This document shows, piece by piece, positions 7,378 through 16,916 of a DNA stretch of 64,000 bases. The notes under the pieces were generated by a model. It saw only the letters and a program-made list of their open reading frames with translations, was not told the origin of the DNA and did not search any database. Position 1 is the stretch's first letter; the number at the start of each line of letters is the position of its first letter. The position numbers were made by a program, and so were the translations under genes. The stretch comes from SIG603 sp964370115 (lineage in GTDB: Bacteria > Bacillota > Clostridia > Oscillospirales > Acutalibacteraceae): assembly GCA_964370115.1 (NCBI GenBank), contig CAYJIA010000003.1:1-64000 (forward strand), read 5' to 3'.

Positions 7378-10300
7378 ATGGTTAAGAGAATTTTTGTTGA
7401 AAAAAGAAAAGGTTTTGACATTGAGGCAGGGCATGTAAAGCATGACCTTGTAGAGAATTTGGGATTTAAAAATATTGAAGAACTCAGAATTTTAAACCGC
7501 TATGACGTAGAGGGTTTAAGTGATGAAGAGTTTAAAACAGCGGCTCACACGATTTTATCAGAGCCAAATGTTGACACAGTTTATGATGAAAATTACACGG
7601 TAGACACTGCCTATCATGTGTTTGCAGTTGAGTATTTACCCGGCCAATATGACCAAAGAGCCGACTCTGCGGCGCAGTGCGTTCAGCTTTTGACACAAGG
7701 TGAAAAACCAAAGGTAAAAGCGGCTAGAGTTTTTGCTATTAAGGCAGATTTAAGTGATGCCGACATGGAAAAAATCAAAAACTATATCGTAAACCCAGTC
7801 GAGGCAAGGCTTGCGTCTTTTGCAAAGCCTGCTACTCTAGACATGGAACTTGAAGTGCCCGAAAACGTCGCTCGTATAGACGGCATGATAAATTGGAACG
7901 AAAAAGAAATGGAAGAGTATTACTCATCCATGGGATTTGCCATGACTTTTTCTGACCTTTGTTTTGTAAGAGATTACTTTAAAAATGAAGAAAAAAGAGA
8001 CCCAAGCCTTACAGAACTTAAAGTTATAGATACTTATTGGAGTGACCACTGCCGTCATACAACTTTCCTAACTAGCCTTGAAAATATAGAGATAGAGAAA
8101 TCTGCGCTTAATGTTGCAGTGGAGAAAACTCTTAAAAAATATTTTGATATCAGAGAAGAATTATATAAAGGCAAAGACAAAATTGTTAGCCTTATGGACA
8201 TAGCTGTAATAGGCGCAAAATATCTAAGGGCAAAGGGCATGGTGCCAGACCTTGATATAAGCGAAGAAATAAACGCCTGTTCTATTGAAGTGCCAGTTAC
8301 AATCGACGGAAAAACCCAGCAGTGGCTTGTACAGTTTAAAAACGAAACTCACAACCACCCAACAGAGATAGAGCCTTTTGGCGGTGCGGCAACTTGTCTA
8401 GGTGGCGCTATTCGTGACCCACTTTCTGGCAGAGCATATGTGTACCAAGCAATGAGAGTTACAGGAAGTGGAGACCCTACATTGCCTTTTGAAAAGACAA
8501 TGAAAGGCAAGCTTCCTTCAAGAAAAATAACAACAGGAGCCGCCGCTGGTTACTCATCATACGGCAACCAAATTGGCCTTGCAACAGGACAGGTAACGGA
8601 GCTTTATGACCATGGCTATGCAGCAAAAAGAATGGAGATAGGCGCGGTTATCGGTGCGTCTCCAAAGGCGAATGTAGTGCGCGAAGAACCACAAAAAGGC
8701 AATGTTATAGTGCTTTTAGGCGGTGCAACAGGCCGTGACGGCTGTGGAGGAGCAACGGGCTCTTCAAAGGCTCACACCCTAGATTCTATTGAGGTTTGCG
8801 GTGCAGAGGTTCAAAAAGGTAACCCTCCAACAGAGAGAAAAATACAAAGACTGTTTAGAAACCCTGAGCTTTCTACCTTAATAAAAAGATGTAACGACTT
8901 TGGCGCAGGCGGTGTTTGCGTTGCAATAGGCGAGCTTGCACCAGGACTTGTTATAGACCTTGACAAGGTTCCTAAAAAATATGAGGGACTAGACGGCACA
9001 GAGCTTGCGATTTCCGAGTCACAAGAGCGTATGGCAGTGGTCTTGGAAAAAGAAAATGTAGAGAAATTCATAGCCCTTGCAAAAGAAGAAAACCTAGATG
9101 CTGTAGAGGTTGCAGTGGTAACAGACGACAACCGCCTTACAATGAACTGGAGAGGCGACATGGTCGTAAGCCTTAGCAGAACTTTCCTTGACACTAACGG
9201 CGTCACACAAAAGGCAGATGCCTATATCACATCTCCAAAAGAGGGCGAGGATTATAGGGTAAAAGTGCCTGCTGAACTACAAAATATCGGCATGGATAAA
9301 GCATTTGTTAAAAACCTTTCAAGGCTTGAAGTTTGCTCACAAAAAGGTCTGGTAGAGCGATTTGACTCGTCAATCGGTGCAGGAACGGTGCTCATGCCTT
9401 TTGCAGGTAAATACCAACTTTCACCAGAAGAGGCAATGGTCGCAAAAATTCCTCTATTAGAGGGTCAAACAGACGATGCAACTGCTATGAGCTATGGTTA
9501 TATTCCTAAAATAGCAAAATACAGCCCGTATCACGGCTCGGCTTATGCAGTAGTAGAAAGCCTTTCAAAACTTGTTGCAGTGGGTGCAAATCCACTTAAA
9601 GCAAGACTTACTTTCCAAGAATATTTCGAGAGACTACACAAAGAGCCAACACGTTGGGGCAAACCTTTGGCAGCACTTTTAGGAGCGCTTGAGGCACAAA
9701 TAGGCATGGGACTTCCATCAATAGGCGGTAAGGACTCAATGTCAGGTTCGTTTGAAGACTTAGACGTTCCACCTACACTTGTAAGCTTTGCGGTAACCAT
9801 GACAAAGGCATCAAAAACCATGTCTTCGTCTATACAAAAAGCAGGAACAAAACTGTTTGTACTTCCTATTAATGAGGATAAAGAAACAAACTTACCTGTA
9901 TGGGAAGATTTAAAATCATACTACAAAAATATTCTAGAGCTTATGGAAAAAGGCGAGATTTTATCTGCAAGTGTAGTAAAAGAAGGTGGCGCAAGTGCCG
10001 CTGCTGCTAAAATGGCGTTTGGTAATGGACTGTCACTTAGCTTTGCAGATGTAGGCGAAGATGTTATGTTTGCGCCAAAAGTTGGAGCACTCGTAGTAGA
10101 AGTGAATGACGAAGCAGTACTAAAAGCTGTATTTGATGAAGTTGTTTTCCTAGCAGATGTAACAGACAATGGATATTTTGAAGTTAACTTGAATAAAATA
10201 GATAATAAAACAGTGCTAGAGAGCTATATGGGAAAACTAGAAAATGTATTCCCAACCTTTGAAGAGGAAGTTAAAATCACTAATGACATAGCCTTGTCAA

Positions 10301-11136
10301 ACGAAAAATCAAACAAGGCGCCAGCTATAAAAGTGGCAAAACCTAAGGTATTTATACCTGTATTCCCAGGAACAAACTGCGAAATAGACACTAAGAGGGC
10401 GTTTGAAAAAGCAGGAGCCGAGGTTGAAATTTTTGTTTTAAGAAACTTAAATTCAAGTGACATCGAGTACAGCATAAAAGAAATGGAAAAAGCGATACGC
10501 TCTTCTCAAATTATTATGATACCAGGTGGTTTCTCGGGCGGTGACGAGCCAGAGGGTTCTGGCAAGTTCATAGCGACAACATTTAGAAACCCTGTTATCT
10601 CTCAAGCGGTGACGGATTTACTAGAGACAAGAGACGGCTTGATGTTAGGTATTTGTAACGGTTTCCAAGCGCTTATAAAACTAGGTCTTGTGCCTTATGG
10701 AAAAATTACAACTCCAAAAGAAAACGACCCAACACTTACATTTAATACTCTTGGTAGACATATTTCTAATATGGCATATACAAGGGTGACAAATACAAAA
10801 TCACCTTGGCTAAGTGCGACAAATGCAGGAGACGTGTTCTCCATACCTATGTCACACGGCGAGGGCAGATTTGTTGCAAACAGCGACGAGCTGGAGAAAC
10901 TAATTCAAAACGGACAAATCGCAACTCAGTACACAGACCCTATGGGCAATGTATCGGGTGATATTAGATTTAATCCAAATGGCTCTGTTTGCGCCATAGA
11001 GGGTATAACAAGCCCTGACGGCAGAGTTTTAGGTAAAATGGGTCACTCAGAAAGAATGGGTAACGACCTTTATAAAAACGTGCCAGGCGCAAAAGATCAA
11101 CAATTGTTTGAAAGTGGCGTAAACTACTTTAAATAA
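7378..11136 (+). CDS. purL: Phosphoribosylformylglycinamidine synthase, single-chain
   Basis: Purine biosynthesis: FGAR + glutamine + ATP to FGAM. It is 1252 residues long, the large single-chain form, unlike the PurS/PurQ/PurL complex common in Firmicutes. An N-terminal PurS-like region is followed by the linker and first synthase half (VIDTYWSDHCRHTTF, ETHNHPTEIEPFGGAATCLG) and a second half (YSPYHGSAYAVVESLSKL, PSIGGKDSMSGSF). The C-terminal glutamine amidotransferase has nucleophile Cys in LGICNGFQAL and His in SHGEGRF. The ATG at 7378 has GGAGG six bases upstream and is preferred over an in-frame start at 7342. It stands apart from other pur genes. Confidence 0.97.
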   Translation: MVKRIFVEKRKGFDIEAGHVKHDLVENLGFKNIEELRILNRYDVEGLSDEEFKTAAHTILSEPNVDTVYDENYTVDTAYHVFAVEYLPGQYDQRADSAAQCVQLLTQGEKPKVKAARVFAIKADLSDADMEKIKNYIVNPVEARLASFAKPATLDMELEVPENVARIDGMINWNEKEMEEYYSSMGFAMTFSDLCFVRDYFKNEEKRDPSLTELKVIDTYWSDHCRHTTFLTSLENIEIEKSALNVAVEKTLKKYFDIREELYKGKDKIVSLMDIAVIGAKYLRAKGMVPDLDISEEINACSIEVPVTIDGKTQQWLVQFKNETHNHPTEIEPFGGAATCLGGAIRDPLSGRAYVYQAMRVTGSGDPTLPFEKTMKGKLPSRKITTGAAAGYSSYGNQIGLATGQVTELYDHGYAAKRMEIGAVIGASPKANVVREEPQKGNVIVLLGGATGRDGCGGATGSSKAHTLDSIEVCGAEVQKGNPPTERKIQRLFRNPELSTLIKRCNDFGAGGVCVAIGELAPGLVIDLDKVPKKYEGLDGTELAISESQERMAVVLEKENVEKFIALAKEENLDAVEVAVVTDDNRLTMNWRGDMVVSLSRTFLDTNGVTQKADAYITSPKEGEDYRVKVPAELQNIGMDKAFVKNLSRLEVCSQKGLVERFDSSIGAGTVLMPFAGKYQLSPEEAMVAKIPLLEGQTDDATAMSYGYIPKIAKYSPYHGSAYAVVESLSKLVAVGANPLKARLTFQEYFERLHKEPTRWGKPLAALLGALEAQIGMGLPSIGGKDSMSGSFEDLDVPPTLVSFAVTMTKASKTMSSSIQKAGTKLFVLPINEDKETNLPVWEDLKSYYKNILELMEKGEILSASVVKEGGASAAAAKMAFGNGLSLSFADVGEDVMFAPKVGALVVEVNDEAVLKAVFDEVVFLADVTDNGYFEVNLNKIDNKTVLESYMGKLENVFPTFEEEVKITNDIALSNEKSNKAPAIKVAKPKVFIPVFPGTNCEIDTKRAFEKAGAEVEIFVLRNLNSSDIEYSIKEMEKAIRSSQIIMIPGGFSGGDEPEGSGKFIATTFRNPVISQAVTDLLETRDGLMLGICNGFQALIKLGLVPYGKITTPKENDPTLTFNTLGRHISNMAYTRVTNTKSPWLSATNAGDVFSIPMSHGEGRFVANSDELEKLIQNGQIATQYTDPMGNVSGDIRFNPNGSVCAIEGITSPDGRVLGKMGHSERMGNDLYKNVPGAKDQQLFESGVNYFK

Positions 11137-11165
11137 AAATTAGAAAGAGAGAGTTTCGTCAAATT

Positions 11166-12341
11166 ATGGATTTTGTTTATAAAAGAACTTGGGCGCAGAT
11201 AGATTTGAATGCGCTAAGGCATAATTTTGATATAGTAAAATCTCAGTGTAAATCAAAGCTTTGCTGTGTCATAAAAGCAGATGCCTATGGGCATGGTGCA
11301 GTGGCAGTGGCGACGCTTTACGAGGAACTCGGTGCAGATTTTTTAGGCGTGTCAAATCCCGCAGAGGCCTTACAGCTAAGGGAAAACGGCGTTAATTTGC
11401 CTATACTCATACTGGGTTTCTCGCCACCTCAAATGGCAAAAACCTTGGCAGAAAAAAATATTTCACAGTGCGTGTATTCTTTGGAGCAGGCGTTACAGTT
11501 TGACACTGCTCTAAAGGACTGTGATAAAAAGCTTAAAATTCATATCAAGGTCGACACGGGCATGTCAAGGCTTGGTGTTTACTACCATGATGTCAAGAGA
11601 GATGCAAGTGCGATAAAAGAAATAGCCGATATTTCGGTGCTTGAAAACCTTTATAGTGAGGGGCTTTTCACCCACTTTGCAACCTCTGACAGCGCAGAAG
11701 AGGGCGAGGAGTTTGTAGAAAAGCAAATGAAACTCTTTATGAAATTAAAGTCAGAGCTTATTAAAAAAGATATAAGATTTGAGCTTTATCACGCAGCAAA
11801 CAGCGGAGCCCTCCTAGACTATAAAAACACATATCTTGATATGGTTCGTGCAGGTATAGTCATGTATGGCTTGGCGCCGTCTGATAAAATGAGAAATAAA
11901 TTAGAGCTTAAACCATCTTTGTCGTTAAAGGCAATTGTCTCGCACGTGAAGCCAATTTATGAGGGTGACAGGGTGAGTTATGGCGGAGTGTATACGGCGG
12001 ATAAGAAAGAGTATTTGGCGACTATCCCCACGGGTTATGCAGACGGCTATGGATTGATGCTTTGCAAAAATGGCGTAGAAGTGCTGATAAACGGCAAGCG
12101 TTATCCGATAGTCGGCAGAATATGCATGGACCAAATGATGGCACTGGTCGACGACAGTGTAAAAGCAGGCGACATAGTCACACTCATGGGAAAAGACGGC
12201 GACGAAGAGATAAGCGCAAAGGAGCTTGCAGATTTACGCGACACGATAAACTATGAAATAATTTGCAATATATCGGCAAGGGTACCTAGAGTTTATGTCG
12301 AAAACGGAAAAGTTAAAGAGAACTTTTCTTATATCTACTAA
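11166..12341 (+). CDS. alr: Alanine racemase
   Basis: A PLP enzyme that converts L- to D-alanine for peptidoglycan. The PLP lysine is K37 in CVIKADAYGHG, and the catalytic tyrosine on the other face lies in DRVSYGGVYTA. The 391 residues cover the usual barrel plus C-terminal beta domain, with GRICMDQMM typical of the latter. It lies 29 bp after purL, with only a purine-rich ribosome-binding site, and may be cotranscribed with it. Confidence 0.96.
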   Translation: MDFVYKRTWAQIDLNALRHNFDIVKSQCKSKLCCVIKADAYGHGAVAVATLYEELGADFLGVSNPAEALQLRENGVNLPILILGFSPPQMAKTLAEKNISQCVYSLEQALQFDTALKDCDKKLKIHIKVDTGMSRLGVYYHDVKRDASAIKEIADISVLENLYSEGLFTHFATSDSAEEGEEFVEKQMKLFMKLKSELIKKDIRFELYHAANSGALLDYKNTYLDMVRAGIVMYGLAPSDKMRNKLELKPSLSLKAIVSHVKPIYEGDRVSYGGVYTADKKEYLATIPTGYADGYGLMLCKNGVEVLINGKRYPIVGRICMDQMMALVDDSVKAGDIVTLMGKDGDEEISAKELADLRDTINYEIICNISARVPRVYVENGKVKENFSYIY

Positions 12342-12348
12342 ATAAATG

Positions 12349-12377
12349 TTGACAATGTATTAAATTGATGTTAATAT
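12349..12377 (+). promoter_or_regulatory. Promoter of the ileS T-box transcript
   Basis: TTGACA (12349-12354), 17-bp spacer, TAATAT (12372-12377). Transcription should begin near 12384, just before the T-box leader. Confidence 0.85.
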
Positions 12378-12383
12378 GTTGTC

Positions 12384-12658
12384 GTATATAAAAAAGCTGT
12401 GATAAAGGCAGTAGCATGGGTTAAAATGTAGCCGTGGTTCGGATTAAATGAGCTCGGCGAAAGAGAGACGACGGTTGGTGCAAGTCGGACAAAGTAAACT
12501 TATGTGAAAATCACTTTTGAGCTCTAAAACTGAAATTTAGTAAGTTTTAGCGGTACTTCTCCGTTATGTGAAGCACGCATGATAGTGCGCAGTAATAGGT
12601 GGTTTATTAAAAGCTTTTAGCTCTTTGTCCTGTTATGGATGAGGAGCTTTTTTATATT
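12384..12658 (+). promoter_or_regulatory. T-box riboswitch, isoleucine specifier
   Basis: A tRNA-sensing leader. Visible landmarks are the AGTA bulge motif (AAAGGCAGTAGC), the AGAGAG block followed by the GGTTGGTGCAAGTC arm, and the specifier region GTGAAAATCACTTTTGAGCT, in which ATC (12510-12512) is an isoleucine codon, matching ileS downstream. A degenerate T-box, AATAGGTGGTTTATT, follows near 12592. A terminator (AGCTC...GAGCT, then TTTTTT, 12617-12653) ends the leader. Uncharged tRNA-Ile should favour the antiterminator and turn ileS on. The T-box sequence is less canonical than usual (GGTGG without ACC). Confidence 0.88.
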
Positions 12659-12687
12659 AAAATTTACTTTTGGAAAGGACTAAAATT

Positions 12688-15600
12688 ATGCCTAAAAATT
12701 ACAAAAAAGTGTCGGCGTCTCAAGATGTCGTGCAAAGAGAAAAAGAAACGGTTAAATTTTGGAATGAGAACAAAATATTTGAAAAAACAGTGGAAAACGG
12801 GGAAAATAAGCCGACCTACACATTTTACGACGGCCCTCCAACCGCTAACGGAACTCCACATATAGGACATGTTATCACACGTGCGGTAAAAGACATTATA
12901 CCAAGATACAAAATCATGAAAGGCTATGATGTTCCAAGAAAAGCAGGCTGGGATACGCATGGTCTTCCTGTTGAAATCGAAGTTGAGAAGCTTTTGGGAA
13001 TAAACGGAAAAGAACAAATTGAAAACTATGGACTAGACATGTTTATAGACAAGTGTAAAGAAAGCGTTTGGAAATACAAAGGAATGTGGGAAGATTTTTC
13101 AAAGGCTGTCGGCTACTGGGTAGACATGGAAGACCCATATGTAACTTACTCGAATAATTATATAGAATCAGAGTGGTGGGCGCTTAAAGAGATATTTAAT
13201 AAAAACCTTTTGTATAAAGGATTTAAAATAGTTCCTTACTGCCCAAGATGTGGGACACCGCTTTCAAGCCACGAGGTAGCGCAGGGCTATAAAATGGTAA
13301 AAGAGCGCTCTGCAATAGTTAAATTTAAAGTGAAAAATGAAGAAGCTTATATACTTGCGTGGACGACAACCCCATGGACTTTGCCGTCTAACTTGGCGCT
13401 TTGTGTAAATCCTGATGAGGAGTATGTAAAGCTTGACAAAGAGGGCGAAATCTACTACATGGCTAGTGCCTTGGTTGAAACTGTTTTAGGCGAAGGCTGT
13501 GAGATTTTAGAGAAATTCACAGGAAAAGACATGGAATACATGGAGTACGAACCACTTTGGAACTTTGTTAAGACAGACAAAAAAGCTTGGTTTGTTACTT
13601 GTGACAACTATGTAACGCTTACAGACGGTACAGGTATAGTTCACATAGCTCCTGCATTTGGTGAGGACGATGCTGCTGTGGGAAGAAAATATGACCTGCC
13701 ATTTGTACAACTTGTCGACAGTGCGGGTAATATGACCGAAGAAACCTTGTGGGCAGGCACTTTCTGTAAAGAGGCCGACGAAAAAATTCTTACCAATTTA
13801 AGACACAGCGGGCTACTTTTAGCTGCACCTAAATTTGAGCACAGCTATCCACACTGCTGGAGATGCGACACACCGCTTATCTACTATGCAAGAGAATCAT
13901 GGTTTATTAAAATGACTGCGGTTAAAGATAGACTTATAGCAAACAACAACACAATAAACTGGATGCCCGACAATATTAGGACAGGGCGCTTTGGTTCTTG
14001 GCTTGAAAATGTTCAGGACTGGGGTATTAGCCGTAACAGATATTGGGGTACGCCTTTAAATATTTGGCAATGCGACTGCGGTCACACTCACTGCGTAGGA
14101 AGCATAGAAGAGTTAAAGTCTATGTCAAACAACTGCCCAGAAGACATTGAGCTTCACAGACCGTTTATAGACGCTGTGACGATTAAATGCGAAAAATGCG
14201 AAAAAGAGATGACAAGAGTGCCAGAAGTTATCGACTGCTGGTTTGACTCTGGTGCAATGCCTTTTGCACAACATCACTACCCATTTGAAAATAAAGATAA
14301 GTTCGAAGCACAGTTCCCAGCCGACTTTATCTCAGAGGCAGTAGACCAAACAAGAGGTTGGTTCTACTCACTATTAGCGATTTCTACAGTTCTATTCGAT
14401 AAAGCTCCATATAAAAACGTAATCGTTTTGGGTCATGTTCAAGACGAAAACGGACAAAAAATGAGCAAGAGCAAGGGTAATGCAGTAGAGCCTATGGAGG
14501 CGATAAATAACTATGGCTCTGATGCTGTTCGTTGGTATTTCTATTCAAATTCATCACTGTGGCAGCCTAATAGATTCCATGGCAAGGCAGTTATAGAGGG
14601 ACAAAGAAAATTCCTATCTACACTTTGGAACACCTATGCCTTCTATGTGCTTTATGCAGGAATTGACGGCTTTGATCCAACACAGTACAAAATGAGCGAG
14701 TGCAAACTCACTGTTATGGATAAATGGCTGATGTCAAAGCTTAATACAGTCATAAAAACCGTTGATAAAGGCCTAGAGGAATATAAAATTCAAGAGAGCA
14801 CAAAAGTGCTTATGAACTTTGTCGACGAGCTAAGCAACTGGTATGTAAGACGTGGTAGAGAGAGATTTTGGGGCGAGACATTAACAGACGATAAAATCGC
14901 AGCCTATATGACACTTTACACAGCGATTGTAGAGTTTTGCAAGGTGTCAGCACCGTTTACTCCGTTTATCACAGAGGATATTTACCAAAACCTTGTCAGA
15001 AACTTTGACGAGAGTGCACCTGTAAGTATTCATCTTTGCGACTATCCTACTTGTGACGAAACAAAGATTGATAATGAGCTTGAAGAAAATATGGCTAAAG
15101 TTTTGACCTGCGTTACACTAGGCAGGGCGGCAAGAAACGACGCAGCTATTAAAAACCGTCAACCTCTTTCAAAAATTTATATAGTTGGCGATGCTAAGTT
15201 GAGCGAAGAATTTGCGGAGATTATCACAGAAGAACTAAATGTTAAAACTCTTGAAATTGCAAGCGATGCAGGCAAGTTTGTGAATTATTCATTCAAACCT
15301 CAGCTTAGAATTTTAGGCCAAAAATATGGCAAAAAAATAGGCGAAATAAGAAATGCACTGCAAAATCTTGACGGAAACAAGGCGAAAACTCAGCTTGATG
15401 AGACAGGCGAGCTAACACTTAGCCTAAGTGATGGCGACATAGTGCTTGTAACCGAAGAAGTGATTATAGAAACTGTAAAAGCAGAGGGCTTTATCTCGGC
15501 GGCTGAGGGCGCTGTGACCGTGGTTCTTGATACTTTCCTTACAGATGAGCTTATCGAAGAGGGCATGGTGCGCGAAGTGGTAAGTAAAATTCAATCAATG

Positions 15601-15810
15601 AGAAAAGACGCTGGATTTGAAGTCACAGACCACATAATAGTTGGGGTTAAAGAAAACGATAAAATTGCCAAAATTATGGAAGAAAACGCAGAGCAAATTT
15701 GCTCTGACACCCTTTCTGATGAATTTGTGTATGGCGCGACAGACGGCTTTACCCAAGAATGGGATATAAACGGCGAAAAAGTTACGCTTTCGGTAAAAGT
15801 GGTAATTTAA
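12688..15810 (+). CDS. ileS: Isoleucyl-tRNA synthetase, eukaryote-like type (IleRS2)
   Basis: Charges tRNA-Ile and edits valine. HIGH motif in GPPTANGTPHIGH, KMSKS-type motif in GQKMSKSKGNAVEP, and editing-domain sequence AWTTTPWTLPSN. The 1040-residue length and WDTHGLPVEIEVEK fit the long eukaryote-like class that many Clostridia carry. That class is typically insensitive to mupirocin, so low susceptibility is an inference. The ATG at 12688 with GGAAAGG upstream is chosen over a TTG at 12670. A T-box with an ATC specifier controls it, and hemW follows with a one-base gap. Confidence 0.96.
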   Translation: MPKNYKKVSASQDVVQREKETVKFWNENKIFEKTVENGENKPTYTFYDGPPTANGTPHIGHVITRAVKDIIPRYKIMKGYDVPRKAGWDTHGLPVEIEVEKLLGINGKEQIENYGLDMFIDKCKESVWKYKGMWEDFSKAVGYWVDMEDPYVTYSNNYIESEWWALKEIFNKNLLYKGFKIVPYCPRCGTPLSSHEVAQGYKMVKERSAIVKFKVKNEEAYILAWTTTPWTLPSNLALCVNPDEEYVKLDKEGEIYYMASALVETVLGEGCEILEKFTGKDMEYMEYEPLWNFVKTDKKAWFVTCDNYVTLTDGTGIVHIAPAFGEDDAAVGRKYDLPFVQLVDSAGNMTEETLWAGTFCKEADEKILTNLRHSGLLLAAPKFEHSYPHCWRCDTPLIYYARESWFIKMTAVKDRLIANNNTINWMPDNIRTGRFGSWLENVQDWGISRNRYWGTPLNIWQCDCGHTHCVGSIEELKSMSNNCPEDIELHRPFIDAVTIKCEKCEKEMTRVPEVIDCWFDSGAMPFAQHHYPFENKDKFEAQFPADFISEAVDQTRGWFYSLLAISTVLFDKAPYKNVIVLGHVQDENGQKMSKSKGNAVEPMEAINNYGSDAVRWYFYSNSSLWQPNRFHGKAVIEGQRKFLSTLWNTYAFYVLYAGIDGFDPTQYKMSECKLTVMDKWLMSKLNTVIKTVDKGLEEYKIQESTKVLMNFVDELSNWYVRRGRERFWGETLTDDKIAAYMTLYTAIVEFCKVSAPFTPFITEDIYQNLVRNFDESAPVSIHLCDYPTCDETKIDNELEENMAKVLTCVTLGRAARNDAAIKNRQPLSKIYIVGDAKLSEEFAEIITEELNVKTLEIASDAGKFVNYSFKPQLRILGQKYGKKIGEIRNALQNLDGNKAKTQLDETGELTLSLSDGDIVLVTEEVIIETVKAEGFISAAEGAVTVVLDTFLTDELIEEGMVREVVSKIQSMRKDAGFEVTDHIIVGVKENDKIAKIMEENAEQICSDTLSDEFVYGATDGFTQEWDINGEKVTLSVKVVI

Positions 15811-15811
15811 T

Positions 15812-16903
15812 ATGGATAAAAATTTAGGTCTTTATATTCACATTCCATTTTGCAAAAGCAAGTGTGCCTACTGCGACTTTTATTCCCTTGTGACAAATGA
15901 TTTTGATACCTATCAAAGTGCGCTTATAAATCAAATTAAATGCTGGGGAAAATCTGCCCAAAATAGAGTGGTAGACACCGTGTATTTTGGCGGAGGCACA
16001 CCAAATTTGCTTGGTGCTATGCGCTTGACAGAAATTTTAGAAGCAGTAAAAGAAAATTTCACAGTGAGCACTGATGCCGAAATTACGGTAGAGGCAAATC
16101 CAGAGACCGTGGACTATGGTTTGTTTTTGAGACTTAGACAGTCGGGCTTTAATAGGCTTTCTATGGGATTTCAAACATCTAGCGAAAAAGACTTAAATAC
16201 CCTTTCGAGAAGACATACAAAACGGCAGCAGGAGTCTGCCGTTTTCTGTGCTAAAAAGGCAGGTTTTGACAATATTTCACTGGACTTAATGTTAGGTATT
16301 TCAAGCACGCAGAGTTTAATAAATTCGATAGAATTTTGTGATGAGATGAAAGTAAAGCATATTTCTGCATATATATTAAAAATAGAAGAGGGGACAAAGT
16401 TTTTTAAAGACAGGGAAAAATACGATTTCCCCGACGAAGAAGAAACGGCGGGACAGTACGAACTCATGATAGAAACTCTAGAAAAAATGGGCTATAAGCA
16501 GTATGAAATAAGCAATTTTTCTAAGGAAAACAGAGAGAGTCGGCATAACTTAAAATACTGGAACTGTGAGGAATACATAGGAATTGGCCCCTCGGCGCAT
16601 TCGTATTTTCTTGGCAATAGATTTTTTTATGATAGGGATTTACTTGGATTTTGTGAAAATCCCTCGATTATCTTAGACGGCAAGGGCGGAAGCTTTGAAG
16701 AATATCTAATGCTGGCTCTCAGACTTTCACAAGGGCTTAAAAAGAAGGACTGCATAAAAAAAGGATTTGAAAAAGAGTTTTTTAATGTGCAAAAAAAGGC
16801 GAAAAAAATACCACCTAATCTGTTAAAATTAAGTGATGAAGGCATAAGCCTTACCAAAGAAGGTTTTTTATTGTCTAATGCCATAATATCAAGTCTCATA
16901 TAA
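15812..16903 (+). CDS. hemW: Radical SAM protein, HemW family
   Basis: 363 residues. N-terminal YIHIPFCKSKCAYCDFYS carries the C-x3-C-x2-C cluster motif followed by x-F. HemW proteins have Phe there, while true oxygen-independent coproporphyrinogen oxidases (HemN) have a fourth Cys. VDTVYFGGGTPN is the SAM-binding region. HemW is known as a heme chaperone rather than an oxidase; no heme synthesis genes are nearby. The start is one base after the ileS stop, so translation is probably coupled. A perfect 10-bp hairpin (AAAACGGCAG / CTGCCGTTTT, 16218-16244) lies inside the coding sequence. Confidence 0.9.
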   Translation: MDKNLGLYIHIPFCKSKCAYCDFYSLVTNDFDTYQSALINQIKCWGKSAQNRVVDTVYFGGGTPNLLGAMRLTEILEAVKENFTVSTDAEITVEANPETVDYGLFLRLRQSGFNRLSMGFQTSSEKDLNTLSRRHTKRQQESAVFCAKKAGFDNISLDLMLGISSTQSLINSIEFCDEMKVKHISAYILKIEEGTKFFKDREKYDFPDEEETAGQYELMIETLEKMGYKQYEISNFSKENRESRHNLKYWNCEEYIGIGPSAHSYFLGNRFFYDRDLLGFCENPSIILDGKGGSFEEYLMLALRLSQGLKKKDCIKKGFEKEFFNVQKKAKKIPPNLLKLSDEGISLTKEGFLLSNAIISSLI

Positions 16904-16916
16904 ATTTGGAGGAAAA

